Program-made: the position numbers and the translations under genes
Shown: piece by piece, positions 1 through 10,777 of the stretch
How positions within the stretch are numbered: position 1 is the first letter of the stretch
Layout of the letters: every line of letters begins with the position of its first letter
Notes under the pieces: generated by a model
Told to the model about the DNA's origin: nothing
The model's input: the letters and a program-made list of their open reading frames with translations, nothing else
Database searches by the model: none
DNA from: Nitzschia sp. pyKryTriq1
Lineage: Eukaryota; Bacillariophyta; Bacillariophyceae; Bacillariales; Bacillariaceae
DNA length: 64,000 bases
Assembly: GCA_956465555.1 (NCBI GenBank)
Contig: OY101122.1
Coordinates: 1,561,001-1,625,000, forward strand
Reading direction: 5' to 3'

Positions 1-370
1 GTCCCCACAAAATATCTGCGGTCTCCTTGGCTCGGGACAAGTGTGAGCTCACCACGACCCCCAGCGGAATATCTTCCAAGGCGAGCGCGGTCGTCAGGGC
101 TTGTTGGCGCCCATTTTCGTTCAATGGAATGTCGTAGCCTCCTCCTTGAATCTTCCCCTGCAGATTCCAGTCGGTCTCCCCGTGTCTTAGCAGATAAATT
201 CGACGAGAGCCAGCAGGTAGAGGAGGAAGGATGCTGGAAATTAAGATTGTCGAAGAGTCGTCATCGGCTGTGGAGATATCGTCGAAGACGTCGTCCTCGC
301 AGAGTGTCGAGGCTGTTGCACGGTTGGAGAGGGTCGGCACTTTGGTGGCGTTATCGCACGATTCAGCCAT
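1..370 (-). CDS. Histidine phosphatase (phosphoglycerate mutase-like), 3' part outside window
   Basis: The frame opens at an ATG at 370 and is still open at base 1, so the C-terminal part lies outside the window. About 50 residues of Ser/Asp-rich leader precede the phosphohistidine motif LLRHGETDWN, followed by GGGYDIPLNENGRQQA and SSHLSRAKETA. These are the catalytic RHG and the conserved LxxxGxxQA and SxxxRAxxTA blocks of the cofactor-dependent phosphoglycerate mutase / fructose-2,6-bisphosphatase family. The His of RHG is the residue that becomes phosphorylated in this family. The substrate cannot be told from the fragment. It is transcribed away from the dehydrogenase gene that starts at 1004, so the two share one upstream region. 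Confidence 0.85.
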   Translation of the reverse strand, partial: MAESCDNATKVPTLSNRATASTLCEDDVFDDISTADDDSSTILISSILPPLPAGSRRIYLLRHGETDWNLQGKIQGGGYDIPLNENGRQQALTTALALEDIPLGVVVSSHLSRAKETADILWG

Positions 371-1003
371 GGCAATGCTCACGGGATGGCTGTAGGAATG
401 TCCTTGGTGCTTTTGTCGGATATCGGTAGGCAGCTGATGACTTTGGAATGATTGTAAGAATGCAAAAGTGTGCAGGGCTGAAAACACTTTCATGCTGTTG
501 TTGTTGACGACTATTACAACTCCTCGTTTTCCAAACAGGTCCACACCGAGGAAGCGAATGAATGAAAATGAGCGGAGGGAAAGGCGATGATAGAGACGAA
601 AGCAATTATGAAAAGTACCGGTATGCATGTACTGTACCGGTACAAGTACTGTAGTAGGATCGCTCGCTTTTGGCGCCTGTCTTTTGAGGGTTCGCCCTCC
701 CGCGTTCTCCGCGTGAAATTGACGTGGAGCTCGCGTCGTGTTGCGAGGTTTCTGACTCAGTCATGAAAGCATTCCCGGATCCACGATCTACACGATCTTC
801 TTTGCTCATCAATAATAAAATAAAACGATCGCAACGCGGCGACGATGATGGATCCGGAGGGTTATGATGAGGAGTGAATATTATTATAATAAGGAGGCAG
901 TCTTCTCTTGTGAAGGAGTATCACAGTGCATACTCGTACTTCGTCAAGCTACCCGACGCCTCCATAACTATTAACTCTACCTCTACTCGTACTTCTTGAA
1001 ACC
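371..1003. promoter_or_regulatory. Divergent intergenic region
   Basis: This stretch separates two genes transcribed away from each other and must hold both promoters. It contains a GTAC/CCGGTA palindrome cluster at about 615-653 and an AT-rich tract near 875-895. Short open frames here have no recognisable protein character. Confidence 0.5.
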
Positions 1004-1960
1004 ATGACGTCTCCCTCGACCTTATTTTCTGTAGCTGGAAAGAATGTGTTGGTCACTGGTGGATCGCGAGGAATTGGATTGATGATTGCCAAGGGATTTC
1101 TCCGTGCGGGTGCCAACGTTTTGCTCACGAGTCGCAGCGAAGAGGCTTGCAAAGAAGCGGTGGAATCCATTCTTCAAGAATCATCAAGTACTAATAATAA
1201 TTCCGCCGCGACCTGTCGATATCTAGCCTCTAATGTGAGCTCCCGCGCAGGATGCGAGCAGCTAGCGGAACAAGTCGCCGAGATGTTTGACAATCGATTA
1301 GATGTTCTCGTCAACAACGCTGGAACCAGTTGGGGTGAGCCTCTGGAGCGAAAATCGGGAAAGGCGAACTGGGGATTCGATAAAGTCTTGGATTTGGTAC
1401 GTGGGGAAGAAATCAGGGAAAATCTGGACAGTCTGTTTTCAGTTTGGAATCGCAGCATCTCATTTTTCTCTCGGACCCTGCTATTCTGTTTCGATACAAC
1501 ATTCTAGAATGTCAAGGGCATGTTCTATTTGACAAGAGCTTGTATTCCTATGTTGGAAAAATCAGCAACGGTAGAAGATCCGGCGCGCATCATCAATATT
1601 GGATCTGTAGTAGGATTTGTGCCCCAAGCAGCCCCGACCCACGCCTACGATGTCAGCAAAGCCGCCGTGCACCAACTCACCAAGAAATTTGCGGCCGACC
1701 TCGCCCCGAAACACATTACTGTCAATTGTCTGGCACCTGGATTCGTTCCCTCGCGCATGTCGGATGGTTTGGCAAGTTGGGGGGCTTCTCGGGAGGTTAT
1801 TGCGCAAAATGTTCCTCTCGGAAGGATGGGCAATGAGAATGATATGGCTGGAGCCTGTTTGTATTTCTCGTCACAAGCGGGAGCATGGTGTACGGGAGTG
1901 ATACTCAATGTCGATGGAGGAGCTGTCGGAGCCTTGCAGATTCCACTGTCGAGCCTGTAG
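1004..1960 (+). CDS. Short-chain dehydrogenase/reductase, RhlG/FabG-like, two exons
   Basis: Exons are 1004-1396 and 1508-1960, joined across a 111-base GTACGT...CTAG intron in phase 0; the product is about 281 residues. The join restores the family block DKVLDL-NVKGMFYLT. The Rossmann cofactor motif TGGSRGIG is near residue 20 and VNNAG near 105. The catalytic Ser lies in IINIGSVVG and the YxxxK pair in YDVSKAAVHQ. The C-terminal DGG block is also typical. These features fit an NAD(P)H-dependent reductase; overall spacing resembles the RhlG-type 3-oxoacyl-ACP reductase-like subfamily, but the substrate is not known. No targeting peptide is evident, so it is probably cytosolic. Confidence 0.92.
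1397..1507 (+). other. Intron in the SDR gene
   Basis: The donor is G|GTACGT and the acceptor ATTCTAG|AAT. Without removal, translation runs into a different frame and loses the NVKG block of the SDR fold. Confidence 0.85.
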
Positions 1961-2348
1961 GGGGTGATTCCTTGTTCGGTAAAGGATCCAGGATTCGGTG
2001 ATAAAAATGTTGATTGTCACGAAAGTGGAAGTGGCGTTGTCCAATGAGTGGGAGGGCGATGGCGAGTGTATTTCTTATTTGATCGAAGAATGTTGACATA
2101 CAGAAACATGTATTGGAAGATCCTCATCTAAAGTTGCTGCGTTTGAAGCATGGTAACGTTTAAGTCCATCGGGCGCGCTATATACATATCTAATAGTCTC
2201 AAGTCTTTGCCTCGTACCCAGCATCTCTAAGGTGAAAAACTAGAGCATTCAAATACTTCTTACCTTTCAATGATTCATGTTGCTCTTCCTTATGATTTAA
2301 TCCAAAAGAGAAAAATAGCATGTATTCCGACTTCCTTCAATCATCGTA
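1961..2348. other. Convergent intergenic region
   Basis: This is 3' flanking DNA between two converging genes. No gene, RNA or repeat was recognised in it. Confidence 0.5.
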
Positions 2349-3634
2349 TCAAGCCTGAGCCCATACTCCTCTCGATTCTTCTCTGCGCAAGGTGGTGGCA
2401 TGATTTGGATTGGCTCTCAAAAGTTCATAGGTCACATCGATTGATATAGGAGATGCAGACACATGATGGTGCTTTGCGGCCGCCTGAAACGGAAAGAGCT
2501 CCGTCGTTGGGTCAGGGGCGTCCAAGGCTTCCGGGTGGGCCGCCAGCAGCAAGTCATGGCATGGCCAGCCATTTTCAATCGCCATGTGCAAAGCCAGCTT
2601 GCCATTCACCCAACGAGTTGCAGATGCTGGATAGGCTTCCAACAACAACTGAGTCAAAGCACGGGCTGCTACGAGACCAGATTGCTCCGAAGTGCACTTG
2701 TGACTCAGGACAAGATGGATTGGAAAGCCTCCGTCCAGAGATTGTTTCTCAAAGACCCAGCGGTCTGTCCAGCGAAGCTGGTGTAGCAGCCATAGGACAT
2801 GCTCTAGCCGATCTCGGCTATTCCAAAAGTCTTTTGATATCCAGTAGCATCGCACATGGAAGGTGAGATATTGCTTGCTGTTTGAAAGAAGTGCGCAAGC
2901 CTGTCGGGTCGCTGACAATCCAGGAACAAAAAGCCACCATACATACCTGATCGCGACAGCACTCGTTTGAGAATGACTTGCACTGGTGTAATTGTGCAAT
3001 TATGAGTAGGACAAATGTCTTTATCGGAACATCCAGCAGCAACCAGCACTAGCTTGAACTTGGTCCAGAGTGCCAAGTCAAACGTGCGACTCTTCACGAC
3101 AGCCGGTGACATCAAAAGATAATCGATCAGATTAAATGAGGAGAGAAAGGGGGACGGTTTCAAAACTCCTTCAGGAAAAGTTTCTAATATGGTTTTGGCT
3201 TGTTCGACAGAAGTGCTTTCCGAGAGAAGCCAAGGATACGGACACTGCACTTCCCGCCCTGAAACGTGCCGCGCCATACATGTCAAAATCTCGGGGCCGG
3301 CATTCTGTGAAGCAGCAAAAAAGGCGCCCGGGTTCTGATCTAGCGAGTGCGGAAATATGCGGATTGCTGTGTCCACAATAGCAACTGGAGGATTTCGAGA
3401 GAGGATCCCGGTTAACAGAAGACGACCCATCGGGTCATCCTGAGTGGATTTGTATTTTGCGAATGGGGTTTCGCTGTCGGTCATGATGCATTGAAGCAAG
3501 CTGTTGACAACATTCCAATCCACAGGGACAAAATGGTTAGTGGAAAGCAAACCATCGAGCTGCGCGAGGATCTGGTCGTTTGTAGGGGGAGATCGGATAT
3601 CCGCATTGTCTTCCATCACGAAATGAGTACTCAT
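2349..3634 (-). CDS. Ankyrin-repeat-like protein, two exons
   Basis: Exon 1 is 3634-2947 and exon 2 is 2803-2349, with a 143-base GTATGT...CTAG intron whose phases match (1+2). The product is about 380 residues. The C-terminal half contains ankyrin-like helices such as FPIHLVLSH, LLLEAYPASATRWVNG, LALHMAIENG and LLLAAHPEALDAPD, a pattern common in large diatom families of unknown function. The N-terminal half shows repeated L/I-rich helices and no catalytic motif. There is no signal peptide. A shorter second in-frame acceptor would give a 35-base intron, too small to be likely. The role is probably protein binding; nothing in the sequence shows a partner. Confidence 0.72.
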
Positions 3635-4839
3635 CGCTCGATAAACCTAACAAGAAAGGAGGGCTCAGACGGCGAAAGCCTTGATCTGTCCGCTCATCGT
3701 GGCTTTATTATTCGTGATGCTGAAAGAAACAAATATAATGGGTTTGGAAAGAAAAAAGAAAGGGTGATGGCCAACACTACTCTTCGGGTTTGGCTCCTTA
3801 TCGTCCTCGTCCTAGTAGTCGTCAACAGCTTGCCTCAATTCAATACTGTGCTGTTGTTTGGGTTTCGCATTTAGCATTCAGAAACACGCACCATATCATT
3901 CTAAAAAAGGCTCGTGTCGTGTTTCGTGTGTCGGATACTTTTTCAAACGTGCGCAGAACTCGTGGGAACGAAAATACCTTCGACCAAATACCCGTACCCT
4001 CCCCTCAGAAATAATGGTAATTCGCTGTACAAAATATATATTTTGTATCATTTATATCGAATGTTAAAGAGGGGTTTGTCAGGTTTTGGACCCAACGCGA
4101 AGCTGTGTGTTTGATGGTGACGACTATGATCGTCCGCTCGTCGTGCGTGCTGCGCCGCCCCGGAGTGCGAAGTGCCAAGTGTAAGAAGGTGCAGTAATAT
4201 CTTCTCTGATACTACTTTTTACTACCTTACTGCCTATGACTAACTATGATAGCTCTCTTCTATTCTCTACTGCTACTAGAAATTGCACCAACGAACAGAC
4301 AGTAGAGTAGCACCCCCCCCCCCCCGGATGATTGTGAAGGCCTGCTTCGTCGTGCCACAGTAACGCTGCGGTACTTGTAGTGTACCGTACTACCCTATAT
4401 TCCTCTTGCATCCGTCATCCTCTGTAGGAGTAGGTGTATACAACACTGTAGTCTGTGTAACAATTCGGTTCACAGTAAGCTGGCCTGTAAACTTCTACTG
4501 CCTGTACGGACGAGTGTGACTTCAAAATCAATCCTAGCAGAATTATTCTTCATGTATGTAGGAGTAGGCAAGAAATGCTGTCCTAATCTGAATCGGGAAG
4601 AATTTCAAGAGAGGAGTAGGCGCCTATGTAATCTCCGACTCGTAGAGCTGTGACGGGGCGGGAAATCTAGCATCACGACAAGACGTAGACCGTTGCCTAC
4701 TGTGCCACTTCCGGAGTTATAACTTATCGGAAGCACGGCCGTTGTAGCACCGGCGTTTGGAGGAGGTGACACCCGTCAACAACAGCTTCCGTCTAGATAA
4801 TTGAAGAGAGCATCCCCCTATAAAAGTGGATGCCTTCCT
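3635..4839. other. Long intergenic region with palindrome and C-tract
   Basis: About 1.2 kb without a convincing gene. It holds a perfect 20-base palindrome at 4028-4047, a run of 13 C at 4313-4325, and a small GTAC cluster near 4368-4393. It must include the promoter of the ankyrin-like gene on the minus strand. Confidence 0.5.
4028..4047. repeat. Perfect 20-base AT-rich palindrome
   Basis: TACAAAATATATATTTTGTA equals its own reverse complement. It could form a hairpin or bind a dimeric protein, but it may also be chance in AT-rich DNA. Confidence 0.7.
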
Positions 4840-6093
4840 TCAGGGCTTCTTTTTGTGTGTTGATGAGCCAGCCGTGGATAGACTGCTTCTAGGTTTTCCA
4901 GAAAGAGGGTTTGGCGACGAGCGCAGTCCAAACAGCATGAACAACCCTGCAGTTGCTCCACTGGCCAGTGTCGAAGATATGAGAATGTTTCTAGCCTCAT
5001 GTGACAGTTGAGTAGGCAAGCGCGTATCTCTAAAGGTTCGCACGTCTTGTGGTGTCCAGAAACCCGCCCAAAGTCCAAAGAGTCCGGCACCCACGCCTAC
5101 CACTCCGATTCCAAGAGTAGCACGAAGAGCCCTCCCCGTAGTTCGAACAATCGAACCAGCAACTGCTCCTCGCGAAAAGTCAAAGGCCCACCCTGCAAAG
5201 GTCATGATACCTGAAATTGCCGCATTCATGACTATCTCCTCTTCGGCCGCTAAATCTTCTTCGCTCTCTTCTGATTCACTGCCGTCATGTGAGATTTCCA
5301 AGGAGGGATCGGATTCGATCACGGCCTCGAGCGGAGCTGGATCCTCCGCAATGGCTGGTTCCGTGCCCCACAATCGGGTATCGTCTTCATCGTCGTCGCC
5401 AAGGCGGCTTGCGGCATCTTCGTTGGATTCTGCTACCGGTAGTTCCAGTCTCCGGGGGACCAGTCGCCGCATTGTCCCTCGTTGTCGCTCCGTAAGACCT
5501 TCATCACCGATGACATGACGCATAAACCCGTCCCCGAGAAAGTTTCCAATTCCAGGCCGATGCAGAGCCCGTCGATGACGCGGAACCAGATGTTCCACGT
5601 AGTTATCCAGCTGTTCACGCGAGACTCCGGGGATAAAATATAACAAAAAGTGCTGGTTTTCCCGTACGAATGCCCCGTCTGTCATCATTTCATGAAAGGA
5701 CACGTTCACTAACTGATTGTACCAGGACTCCGGTAACAGGTCCCCGAGTCCTCTCCCTTGTAAAGCTCTGCGATATTCGTGCTGCATCATTAGAAGAAAG
5801 CGATGCAGAAACATCACCCAAAACAAAAAGACCACCGCGACTCCTGCGAGAATATTAGCTGGTACCACAGAGACAAGAAACGCGCTCATTACGCCGGAGG
5901 ACGCCAAGCCCAAATGCAGAACTTGCCGTCGCATCATCGTTCGAGAGTCTTGAGATGCCCTATCCGTAGCAGCAACGTTGTTTGGATGGTGCGAGGAAGT
6001 GCCCACCGTCGAGTCACACGTCGTTTCCTCGGCCGAGGGTGACATGGGAATATCCTTCATGAGTTGCATTCTTCGGTTGTTCGGGTCGTCCAT
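4840..6093 (-). CDS. Predicted multi-pass membrane protein, unknown function
   Basis: One uninterrupted frame of 417 residues. The N-terminus is polar. A long hydrophobic stretch (about residues 55-100, ending FLFWVMFLHRFLLMM) suggests one or two membrane helices. The central part has the conserved-looking block YFIPGVSREQLDNYVEHLVP and an acidic linker rich in Asp/Glu. Two or three further hydrophobic segments (GIMTFAGWAF, GIGVVGVGAGLFGLWAGFW, STLASGATAGLFMLFGL) occupy the C-terminal 130 residues. I do not recognise the family. The Gly-rich C-terminal helices would suit an organelle or endomembrane protein, but no targeting signal is clear. Confidence 0.72.
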   Translation of the reverse strand: MDDPNNRRMQLMKDIPMSPSAEETTCDSTVGTSSHHPNNVAATDRASQDSRTMMRRQVLHLGLASSGVMSAFLVSVVPANILAGVAVVFLFWVMFLHRFLLMMQHEYRRALQGRGLGDLLPESWYNQLVNVSFHEMMTDGAFVRENQHFLLYFIPGVSREQLDNYVEHLVPRHRRALHRPGIGNFLGDGFMRHVIGDEGLTERQRGTMRRLVPRRLELPVAESNEDAASRLGDDDEDDTRLWGTEPAIAEDPAPLEAVIESDPSLEISHDGSESEESEEDLAAEEEIVMNAAISGIMTFAGWAFDFSRGAVAGSIVRTTGRALRATLGIGVVGVGAGLFGLWAGFWTPQDVRTFRDTRLPTQLSHEARNILISSTLASGATAGLFMLFGLRSSPNPLSGKPRSSLSTAGSSTHKKKP

Positions 6094-6782
6094 GTTATTT
6101 ATTGCAGAGTCAAAATGTAGAGATTATGTTTTTCAGCAACAGCAAATGTTGTTGTTGCCAGAGTTGGAAAATAAGTCGTCAAGTAGTGTTAGTGATGTTC
6201 AATACGAATACATGAGGTACGTGTACCTGTTCACACTTTGTCTCGATTGTTGGTCGTGGCGTCGTCGTGGTCGTCAAGCTTTATTGTCAAGTTCGCTGGC
6301 CATCATCACGCATCCGTTGGGCCCGAATCAATTTTTTTGTCCGAATGGCGAATGAAGAATCTCAAAAGGCAACGGGCGAAGGTGGAATTCGTAGAATCTC
6401 TACCGGATTTTACGTGTTGAAGTGGCGAGCGCGAGCCCGATGATCGATGGGTCGATGATTATGCGATGATGATGCATCGATTGATCTGATGAACGACTTA
6501 CAGGACTTCAAAAGAGACGACTACTACGAGTGGTCCACTACTTTCCATAGCATACTACTACTGGTACTAGCTACTAAAAACGATAAGATACTCGTATTGT
6601 AGTATGCTCAGGTTCTATCTCTACCTGGTACTACTAATAGTAGCAGAGGGATCGGGAAGGCGGATTATTTCGTAACCGCACTTCGGAAGAAACAAATGAT
6701 TGACCAAGCAAAGTGCTTCTACTACTATTTGTAGCAGGCCGTTAGAAGAGCGAACTCTGCTGATAATTTCTCGCCGTCGCCG
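6094..6782. other. Intergenic region
   Basis: This lies between the start of the membrane protein and the end of the GH99-like gene. Runs of GATGAT/ATCGAT and TACTACTAG words occur at about 6430-6640. No gene was seen. Confidence 0.45.
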
Positions 6783-8890
6783 TCATGATGCGGTGCGAAA
6801 CTTGTTGAGGCAGTCCAAATACCATCCATACTTTGTATCGCTTGCCCAATGGGAAGATGCTTCAATGTTGGTACCTTCGCCAGCCTCATTAAATGAGACA
6901 ATCAAGTGCCATCGTTCGTCACTTTGGGCCATGAGCTCCGTGTTTTCGCACCACTTCTCACGAGATACCCGAGGCGTCTTGGGAGCAGCTTCGTCAGCCC
7001 GCCAGAAGCCGGGAGCTATCGAAAACGAATAACCATCATACTCCAGAGGTTTGCCTCCATTGACACCATATTGATGCTAGAACAGAAATGAGAGGATGGA
7101 TGACCAAATGTTATTGCAGACCACGTCAGGTTCTCGTCTGACTTACCCAATCGTCTGGCTGCCGGGGACATTCCTTGAATTTCCCAAAGATCTTCAGTAC
7201 GACGAACCATTCTCCATTACTTGCTTCCATCCATCGATTGACCACATTACAACCACTTCCATTAAAGACAAAAATAACGGGCCTACCATCAACGTGCGCC
7301 CAGGATGGATGCCATGTAAACCATTTGGTCAGGTAATCCAAGTCCCGTCGAATTTGTAGGGCAGGGGGTTGCAACTCTCTTTCATCTTCATGGTAGACTG
7401 ACCACTTGAGGTTCGAATCCATATTAATGGTCTCGTCCATCAACATGGTTAGTCGGGCACGGTCAAGATTGGTTTCGGGTCCCCACCAAGAGGCAATACT
7501 TAGATCAATATGGGCGTAATCCATAGCTTCAATGTGCGCACGTGCAACCTGTGGATTCGAAGAGGAATAAAGACCAAGATCGGGTTCGAACTTGATTGGT
7601 TTACTGTTCACAGTCCAAGTTTCTGGAAACCTACCCGGTAGCGCTGGTGAGCCAAGAATGGATCGCGTATACTACATTCTCCTCGACCGCATTCTCAAAA
7701 ACGTACCAAGGGTAGTAGAAAATACCTCGTGTTGGAAAGGTAAGATCATAAGCAGGCGGCCCAGTGTAGGTCCCACGAGGGATACCTTGCAACCAAACAG
7801 TATTGGACCCATGCATAACGGCGATCCTTCCGCTGTCGTCGACCACCAAAACGGCCCCATCGTTCCCATATGTACGGCTCGTCCACAAAGCTTGACGATT
7901 GGCATTCCTCACTATGAGATTACCATCAGACTGTAGGTACACGCGATCTGCACCCTGTGTTTTCGTGGACCAAATGATATTAAAGGATTTGTCTTCCAAG
8001 ATGAAATTTCCGCTTTGATCCAGGCCAACGAGGTAATCTCCAGATGGGGATGCTACAAAATCGCCACGATCCAAAAATCGATTTGATGCCAGGACCACTC
8101 CTTGGGGAATGTCATTTGGAGAGAGGCCATCTGGGTCGTATATTTCTGTACGGGAAGTAGGAACGGAAGGTGGGTTGGTGACAACAATTGGAGACTCGTA
8201 AGGTTGTGCCGTTGGCCGCCGGACGAAAATCGGAGAATCAGAAGGTGCAGGCGCGGGGGGAAGCAACGGCGCAATAGTTGGAACCAAACCACTGATCGGC
8301 ATAGGTGACTTACCTACCGGTGGAGCAGGATTCCTTGCTTGCGTATCGGAAACAGGAGTTGCTGATGGGGATGGTCTTCCCTTGTTCAGCAACCCAATGA
8401 ACAAAGAAATTACTATAATCACACTGCCCAAGATTCCAAGTGCCAAGAAAACATTTCGACGCCGACCTCGTCTCAATCGTCTCCCCGATTTTTCGTAGAT
8501 CCGTCCATGTTGAATCGTTTCAATATTCTGTGTAACCTCCATCGGTGGATCATCCGTGCTTTGTTGCTCTTCCTCGGTGGATGACGTTTCTTCGTGAAAC
8601 AAGCTACGGAGGTCATAGGCATACCTTCTGGATGGTGCTATCGTCGTCGCTCCCTTGGTCCGATCCAAGCCACCTTCCTTGATACTTCCGGAGAAGTCGC
8701 GATACTTCCATACTGCCCCACCCGATTGCACCTCCACTGCGTCGTCCCGTGTGTGTTGCTCCAAAGTTGCGGGCAAATGTCCGCTGCCAAACAAGGTCGG
8801 TAGTGCCGTCCGACCAGATTCTTCTGTTGAATCTCCCGCTTCCGTTTCGTCATCGCTGGAATCGTACGGGAATGTTGCAATAACCGCCAT
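6783..8890 (-). CDS. Type II membrane protein: bulb-type lectin plus GH99-like domain, three exons
   Basis: Exons are 8890-7707, 7630-7147 and 7076-6783, giving about 653 residues. The splices are phase-consistent and rebuild family motifs across both joins: FYYPW|FPETWTVN and QPDDW|HQYGVNGG. Residues 1-145 are cytosolic and polar. A single membrane helix (about 147-167, after RRGRRR) marks a type II anchor, then a Pro/Ser-rich stem. Residues about 268-370 form a bulb-type (mannose-binding) lectin repeat region with LQSDGNLIVRN and VWLQG. Residues 389-653 resemble the endo-alpha-mannosidase/GH99-like fold, with ASWWGP and VSFNEAGEGTNIE. The layout suggests a Golgi or secretory enzyme acting on glycans it also binds. 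Activity is inferred, not shown. Confidence 0.88.
7077..7146 (-). other. Intron 2 of the lectin/GH99-like gene
   Basis: The donor TGG|GTAAGT and acceptor TTCTAG|CAT are in phase 0. The third exon then stays open for 98 codons to a TGA at 6783-6785. Confidence 0.88.
7631..7706 (-). other. Intron 1 of the lectin/GH99-like gene
   Basis: The donor TG|GTACGT and acceptor GGGTAG|G join codon TGG and restore the YYPWFPETW motif. Read-through hits a stop at the acceptor TAG. Confidence 0.85.
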
Positions 8891-9454
8891 GGTTTCTACC
8901 TTTCCTGAAATGAAACGCTTCCGAAAGGTTTATGGCATGCCATATCCTTCTTGTTTGTGGCTCTCATCAAATATTATAGTGCGGTGCTTTCGTTTCGTTA
9001 GTTGTGTTTTACTTTGGATCTTTCTTTGCAGAATACAGAATACGTATCCCGGCACATGCAAACGAACGGGGGAAATGGGGCTGATGGATAGATCGACGTA
9101 TGGCTTTGTTATGCCCTCGGTAAATGAAGATATTAGAGAATGTATAATAAATAAAAATCGTCGAATCCCGGAATGTCCAGCATATTCCAGACAACGAAAA
9201 CGGAAGCACGAACCAATAAAATAAGATAATAATATGCTATCGATCATCGTTTCTATAGTACTATCTCTCTCCAGCAGTGGAGCAGCAAGCTAGTACCTAG
9301 CAGTAGGCGGTCGACCATAGTAGCTACCGCTAGCTATGATTTAGAAGCTGCAACATATCTAGAGTAGAGTAAGCAAGGTACGAGTGAGTACACCTATCGT
9401 CGCGTCGAGAACGACTGTTTTCCACTATAGACACAATCGAAGTGTCAGAAAAAA
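8891..9454. other. Intergenic region
   Basis: This is the upstream region of the lectin/GH99-like gene and 3' flank of the MsrA gene. It contains TAG/CTA-rich words near 9255-9320. No gene was seen. Confidence 0.45.
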
Positions 9455-10369
9455 CTACAAGCCGAGTGCTCCAACACCAATCAATCCATTTGGGCAATCT
9501 GACTTAGCAAGTTTCCCTTCTTTGTTAAGCTTGTTAGCAAGATTGTTGTACGAGTTGGGATAGTTTTCACCAAAGTTAAAACCATCATGGAACTGGTGAT
9601 ACTGCTCGGCAACATAGGACGGATATTTGTTGGAATCCATGACCCAAACCAAGGCCCGCTGGTCGGCATCGTCTCCTTTTCCTCGGGCAAAATTCAATTT
9701 ATCGCCAGCTTTGATGGAAGCTTCAACTAGTTGTTTCGAAAAATTTCCATCAACCCCACCGGGAATTCCAACCAGGTTTCGATACTCCAATCCGCGATCT
9801 CCAAACTGATCTGGTCTGTAGCCTTGTTCCGAGAAAAGATTGCAGTATTCTGTCACAAAATCAGGAAACTTAGAGGGTGGAATTGTAAGGCTCACAACTT
9901 CCGCATGTCCCAGAGAACCATAGTCAGAAATCGAAAGAGCATTGTGGTAGCAAACTTTTCCATTCCGTGCCCCGGCATTACCACCGGCATATCCTGCCCG
10001 AGCTGTAGTCTCTGAGTCCGACCGACCAAGGATTCGTCGCTCTGCTTCTACGAACTCGTGTTGCACGTGCCAGAAGCATCCACACCCAAAGTAGACTTCA
10101 ATAGGTACTTCTTCCTCGGCATTTGCGCCAGTCGGAAGACCAAGTCCTGCGATGGCTAGGGCGGCACCTTTGGCAAGGAACGAGCGGCGAGACGCGGAGG
10201 CGTCATTTCTGCCACGAGATGATCGAGATGCACCGAAAGAGAGTGTATTGACGTCATGGATTTTCAGAAACAAACACAAAGAACCAATAACGAGAAGCTG
10301 GAAGGATGTGGACGGAAACCTGGCGATGGCCCGTCGAGTCGTCGTTCTTTTTTGTTGGTCAGAAAGCAT
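9455..10369 (-). CDS. msrA: Peptide methionine sulfoxide reductase MsrA, thylakoid-lumen type
   Basis: The start is placed at the ATG at 10369 because the next residues form a signal peptide (QLLVIGSLCLFL) followed by a TLSFGA plastid motif. An in-frame ATG at 10492 is possible but adds an unlike leader. A second signal, SRRSFLAKGAALAIAGLGL then GANA-EEE (about residues 60-84), has the twin-arginine look of a Tat thylakoid transfer peptide. The MsrA catalytic block is GCGCFWHVQHEF (Cys at about residue 98), with YAGG, GHAEVV and YRPDQFGDRGLEYR downstream. MsrA reduces the S-epimer of methionine sulfoxide in proteins. The sequence predicts action in the thylakoid lumen. Total length is about 304 residues; a single C-terminal Cys (SDCPNG) could serve as resolving residue. 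Confidence 0.88.
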   Translation of the reverse strand: MLSDQQKRTTTRRAIARFPSTSFQLLVIGSLCLFLKIHDVNTLSFGASRSSRGRNDASASRRSFLAKGAALAIAGLGLPTGANAEEEVPIEVYFGCGCFWHVQHEFVEAERRILGRSDSETTARAGYAGGNAGARNGKVCYHNALSISDYGSLGHAEVVSLTIPPSKFPDFVTEYCNLFSEQGYRPDQFGDRGLEYRNLVGIPGGVDGNFSKQLVEASIKAGDKLNFARGKGDDADQRALVWVMDSNKYPSYVAEQYHQFHDGFNFGENYPNSYNNLANKLNKEGKLAKSDCPNGLIGVGALGL

Positions 10370-10777
10370 GGTGATCTTCTCAAAACTGGCGTATTTCTTG
10401 GCCTTTGCGAAGGAAAGAAAAACGACTTGTGTGGTTGCGCTACCAGATAGCCCTGAAATGGATCCCTGCAGCACAACGTCTGCATGCATCACGATTCTGG
10501 GTATTTTGTCGCATTTCGTCGCTGGTCATCAACGAACGTCATCGTCGTTGCGCTTTCTTTTGCGGCTACTAAGTTTAGACTATCGTAATTTGCTTATGAT
10601 GCGTCAGAGAGAAATTCGACTCACGTGACCACTAAAGATAACTACTTCTGTTCTGTTGCTACTGTAGTTTTACTTTACTTGTACTTCATAGTCTACGACA
10701 AGTACTCCTATGTCTTTCATTGGCCTCTTATTAACATGAGTGTTATCAGATAATGGGCAATGTTACGTTTATAGGCT
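10370..10777. other. Intergenic region
   Basis: This is the upstream region of the MsrA gene, including the possible longer leader up to 10492, and the 3' flank of the sirtuin gene. Nothing else was recognised. Confidence 0.4.

Noticed and set aside
43-429. A 128-codon Arg-rich plus-strand frame
   Set aside because: It lies opposite the histidine phosphatase gene, whose motif is unmistakable, and its composition is that of an antisense shadow.
4313-4325. C13 tract as a possible regulatory element
   Set aside because: A similar C12 run occurs at 22958-22969; homopolymer slippage is the simplest explanation.
7405-7425. TTCGAATCC resembling a tRNA T-loop
   Set aside because: It is inside a well-supported exon of the lectin/GH99-like gene and has no matching acceptor stem.
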